This document shows positions 62,035 to 64,000 of a stretch of 64,000 bases of DNA, in pieces. The notes beneath the pieces are model-generated. The model had not been told where the DNA came from. It did not search any database and worked only from the letters and a program-made list of their open reading frames with translations. The DNA lies in contig JAADHV010000067.1 of NCBI GenBank assembly GCA_013151635.1, positions 1 through 64,000 on the forward strand, read 5' to 3'. Source of the stretch: Deltaproteobacteria bacterium. Lineage in GTDB: Bacteria; Desulfobacterota; Desulfobacteria; Desulfobacterales; Desulfobacteraceae. A program made the position numbers and the translations under genes. How positions within the stretch are numbered: the stretch's first letter is position 1; each line of letters begins with the position of its first letter.

Positions 62035-64000
62035 TTAGTAATCTGAGATTTTCATTTCATGGAAAACGATACTGCCTGCACCATCCGGAATCCTGGAAAA
62101 TTCACGGATACGGCATCTTGAAGAAGCATTGTAAAGGGTTAAAGAGGAATTGGCAGCAAAAATCCTGGTTTCGGATTCTATCTTTTTTGCCACCTTTACT
62201 TCAGGTACGGGTTCATTTCTATTAGAAAATTCAAGCAGGCGTTTCTTTTTATCCAAAAGTCCTTTATTAAGATCCTCCAGCTCCCTTATCCTAAGCCTTT
62301 TCTGGGAAGTTTCCAGGGCGATTGCATCCTGCCTTTCAAACCCTTTGTTGATCTCTTCTTCAGCTTTCTCTGCATTGTCTTTAATTTCCTTAACTGTTTT
62401 GGATATCTTCTGCAATGCAGCCATATTTCCTGAAGCTTTCAGGTTCCCGATTTTTTTTTCAATATCTTTTAATTCAAGCTGGGACCGATCCTGGATATAG
62501 GCATGCTTTGATATTAGAGCATGAAGATCCTGGTTCTCTTTCTCCAGTTCTTTTGTTTCTTTTTTTAATTCATCGATAGCATTGTTATTGATGCCCAGTT
62601 TTGAATCAATCCTGGCCACAAGCACATTGGTATGTTCATCAACGCCCACCGTAAGTGTTGAGGGCTTTGAAGTTTTATTCCCTATATTCCCGGCATTGAT
62701 GCCCATTTTTGCTGAAATTTCAGAATTGATGATTAAACCGTTCTCATTAATGCAGGCACCGCTTAAATAAATTCTGGAATCTATGATTTCCCTTTGAACA
62801 ATCAGGTCGCCAAAAGCATTTATTTTGGAATTATGGATGAATTTGGCCTGGACCGATCCTTTTACTTTTACAAGCTCAGTATCAACGATTCCTAAAGAGA
62901 CATTGAGGTCTCCTTCAATATCGATTTCCGCCCCCTGGATTTCTTTTGCGGTTAAAGAAGCGCATTTTACTTTAAAACCCTGCTTTACAGAACCGTTTAC
63001 AATAACATTCCCGTCAAAGTTCACGTCTCCTGTTTCAAAACCAAGGTCACCTTTTACCTGGAATTCAGGACAGACAGATATATTTCCCATGACGTCAAGG
63101 TGTGGCTGTCCTGCTGTTGTTGCATATATTCTTGCCTTATCCTCGGACATCCTTGTACCGGGCCCGGAAGAAAATGTCAGGTCAACAGGATCATCCACAG
63201 GGATTTCTTTTCCAAAGACGTCAATACCGGGCGCGCCATCTTCAGGGAGGATTTTTGCAGCAAGAAAAGCATCCTCTTCCACAAAGGGTATCTCTCCCCT
63301 GTCCTGGAAATTGATACTGCCGTCCTTATTCACTTTTCCTGCATGAAGGAAGTTTGTTGGAAAATGATACCGGATTTGTGCATCTTTCGGGTATTTGGCT
63401 GCCCTGCCCCGGGCAATAAGAAAGGGTTCATCATCAGGACCTGTCTTATAAAGCCAGGATTCAATTATATGTTCTTCTTTTACCCCGTTAATAATTTTAT
63501 TTTTTTCAAGAAATTGTTTAACATGGGCAAGGCACAATGAGTTTGAATCAATTGTTTTAATTTTTATAAATGCTTTGGTCTTGTCTTTTGAGAGTGTCAG
63601 TTCAAAATGCTCGTCAAGCAGTATTTCCTTTGTTTTTTTACATGATTTGATATCGGGTATTTTATCTTTTTCAAGAAGGCAGTAAATATCAGGCAGGATT
63701 GTTTCCACGATATCCTGGTATTCACCTGTCAGGAGGCTCGTATCAAAAGCATTATCATACGTAATGGGCTTAAGTGTAATATGATCCTTCCGGGCTGCTG
63801 TTTCCAGGATTTGCCGGATCTGGTCTTTTAGTTTTAAAAATTCTTTACTAAGGTTTTCCTGTGAAAAAGAAATGTCCTGTTTGGCCAGGATATCTTTTAA
63901 CAGGACAGGTTTGCCTGGCGTGACAGACCCGCCGGCCGAACGTATTCTTGATTCAAGTATCCTGATTTCTTTTTTTTTCTTTTCAATCCGGTTTATATAA
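62035..64000 (-). CDS. FapA/DUF342 family protein, partial at the right edge
   Basis: The frame is open from the window edge (64000) to the stop at 62035 with at least 654 residues; a GTG at 63708 is only an internal codon, as the reading upstream continues without a stop through an N-terminal K/E-rich stretch and LESRIRSAGGSVTPGKPVLL. The DUF342/FapA core is visible: VGEEDAF-like EIPFVEEDAFLAAKILPEDG, GAPGIDVFGKEIP and the beta-solenoid-like DVNFDGNVIVNGSVKQGF with repeated beta strands, followed by a long coiled coil (ELKKETKELEKENQDLHALIS). The function in bacteria is poorly defined. It is convergent with the broken kinase gene (21-nt gap). Confidence 0.85.
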   Translation of the reverse strand, partial: YINRIEKKKKEIRILESRIRSAGGSVTPGKPVLLKDILAKQDISFSQENLSKEFLKLKDQIRQILETAARKDHITLKPITYDNAFDTSLLTGEYQDIVETILPDIYCLLEKDKIPDIKSCKKTKEILLDEHFELTLSKDKTKAFIKIKTIDSNSLCLAHVKQFLEKNKIINGVKEEHIIESWLYKTGPDDEPFLIARGRAAKYPKDAQIRYHFPTNFLHAGKVNKDGSINFQDRGEIPFVEEDAFLAAKILPEDGAPGIDVFGKEIPVDDPVDLTFSSGPGTRMSEDKARIYATTAGQPHLDVMGNISVCPEFQVKGDLGFETGDVNFDGNVIVNGSVKQGFKVKCASLTAKEIQGAEIDIEGDLNVSLGIVDTELVKVKGSVQAKFIHNSKINAFGDLIVQREIIDSRIYLSGACINENGLIINSEISAKMGINAGNIGNKTSKPSTLTVGVDEHTNVLVARIDSKLGINNNAIDELKKETKELEKENQDLHALISKHAYIQDRSQLELKDIEKKIGNLKASGNMAALQKISKTVKEIKDNAEKAEEEINKGFERQDAIALETSQKRLRIRELEDLNKGLLDKKKRLLEFSNRNEPVPEVKVAKKIESETRIFAANSSLTLYNASSRCRIREFSRIPDGAGSIVFHEMKISDY

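Noticed and set aside
1..64000. CRISPR array, rRNA, tRNA or prophage
   Set aside because: No spaced direct repeat arrays, no RNA-gene signatures and no phage structural genes were recognised.

Overview
The window reads as chromosomal DNA of an anaerobic, sulfate-reducing Desulfobacterota bacterium, probably close to the Desulfobacteraceae. The main reasons are a complete hmcABCDEF-type transmembrane redox complex with a 16-heme cytochrome and an Rrf2 regulator, a divergent nfnAB transhydrogenase, a menaquinone methyltransferase, beta-oxidation genes, a ferrous-iron (Feo) system and many NtrC-type or hybrid two-component proteins. Base composition is AT-leaning and fairly even, and genes are dense with short gaps and many 1-11 nt overlaps. 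The taxonomic call is an inference from gene content.

Layout. 1-250: tail of an ISAs1-like transposase and a tandem repeat. 321-4740: iron operon (a Fur-FeoA-FeoA fusion, feoB, an SH3b protein, a TPR membrane protein) ending in a terminator, then a perfect 48-bp palindrome. 5073-7872: NtrC-type response regulator and its kinase, divergent from 8079-13349 pilMNOPQ (type IV pilus assembly). 13346-18381 (minus): serS-thrC-LysM protein-TPR lipoprotein. 18562-24387: folate cyclo-ligase, potassium channel, pcm, a PopT-like lipid carrier transporter, hybrid kinase, small membrane protein. 24503-28416 (minus): hyuA-like, HDAC-like, epmA operon. 28642-37927: crotonase, thioredoxin-like protein, SH3 protein, nadB, menG, dnaJ, queD, FAD protein, small CBM48 protein, tmk, DUF3842, cooT.

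38007-47286 is the energy-metabolism core. nfnAB (minus) and hmcABCDEF-rrf2 (plus) diverge from a 366-bp region holding two dyads that are good candidates for Rrf2 operators. Together they would link NADPH/NADH/ferredoxin balance to electron flow across the membrane. 47473-51853 holds acyl-CoA dehydrogenase, thiolase, a secreted FKBP isomerase and an FMN reductase. pckG (minus) follows.

54186-62013 is a signalling cluster: PHP phosphoesterase and PNPOx-fold protein translationally coupled to a hybrid kinase, then a REC-PAS-kinase, a REC-HDOD protein and a REC-kinase. The last of these is broken by an exact 7-bp tandem duplication. A FapA/DUF342 protein runs off the right edge.

Most notable: the Fur-FeoA-FeoA fusion, the 7-bp duplication in the REC-kinase, the 48-bp palindrome, the dyads upstream of hmc, and the hyuA/HDAC/epmA operon. 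I saw no CRISPR array, rRNA, tRNA or clear phage. No wholly new system stands out.
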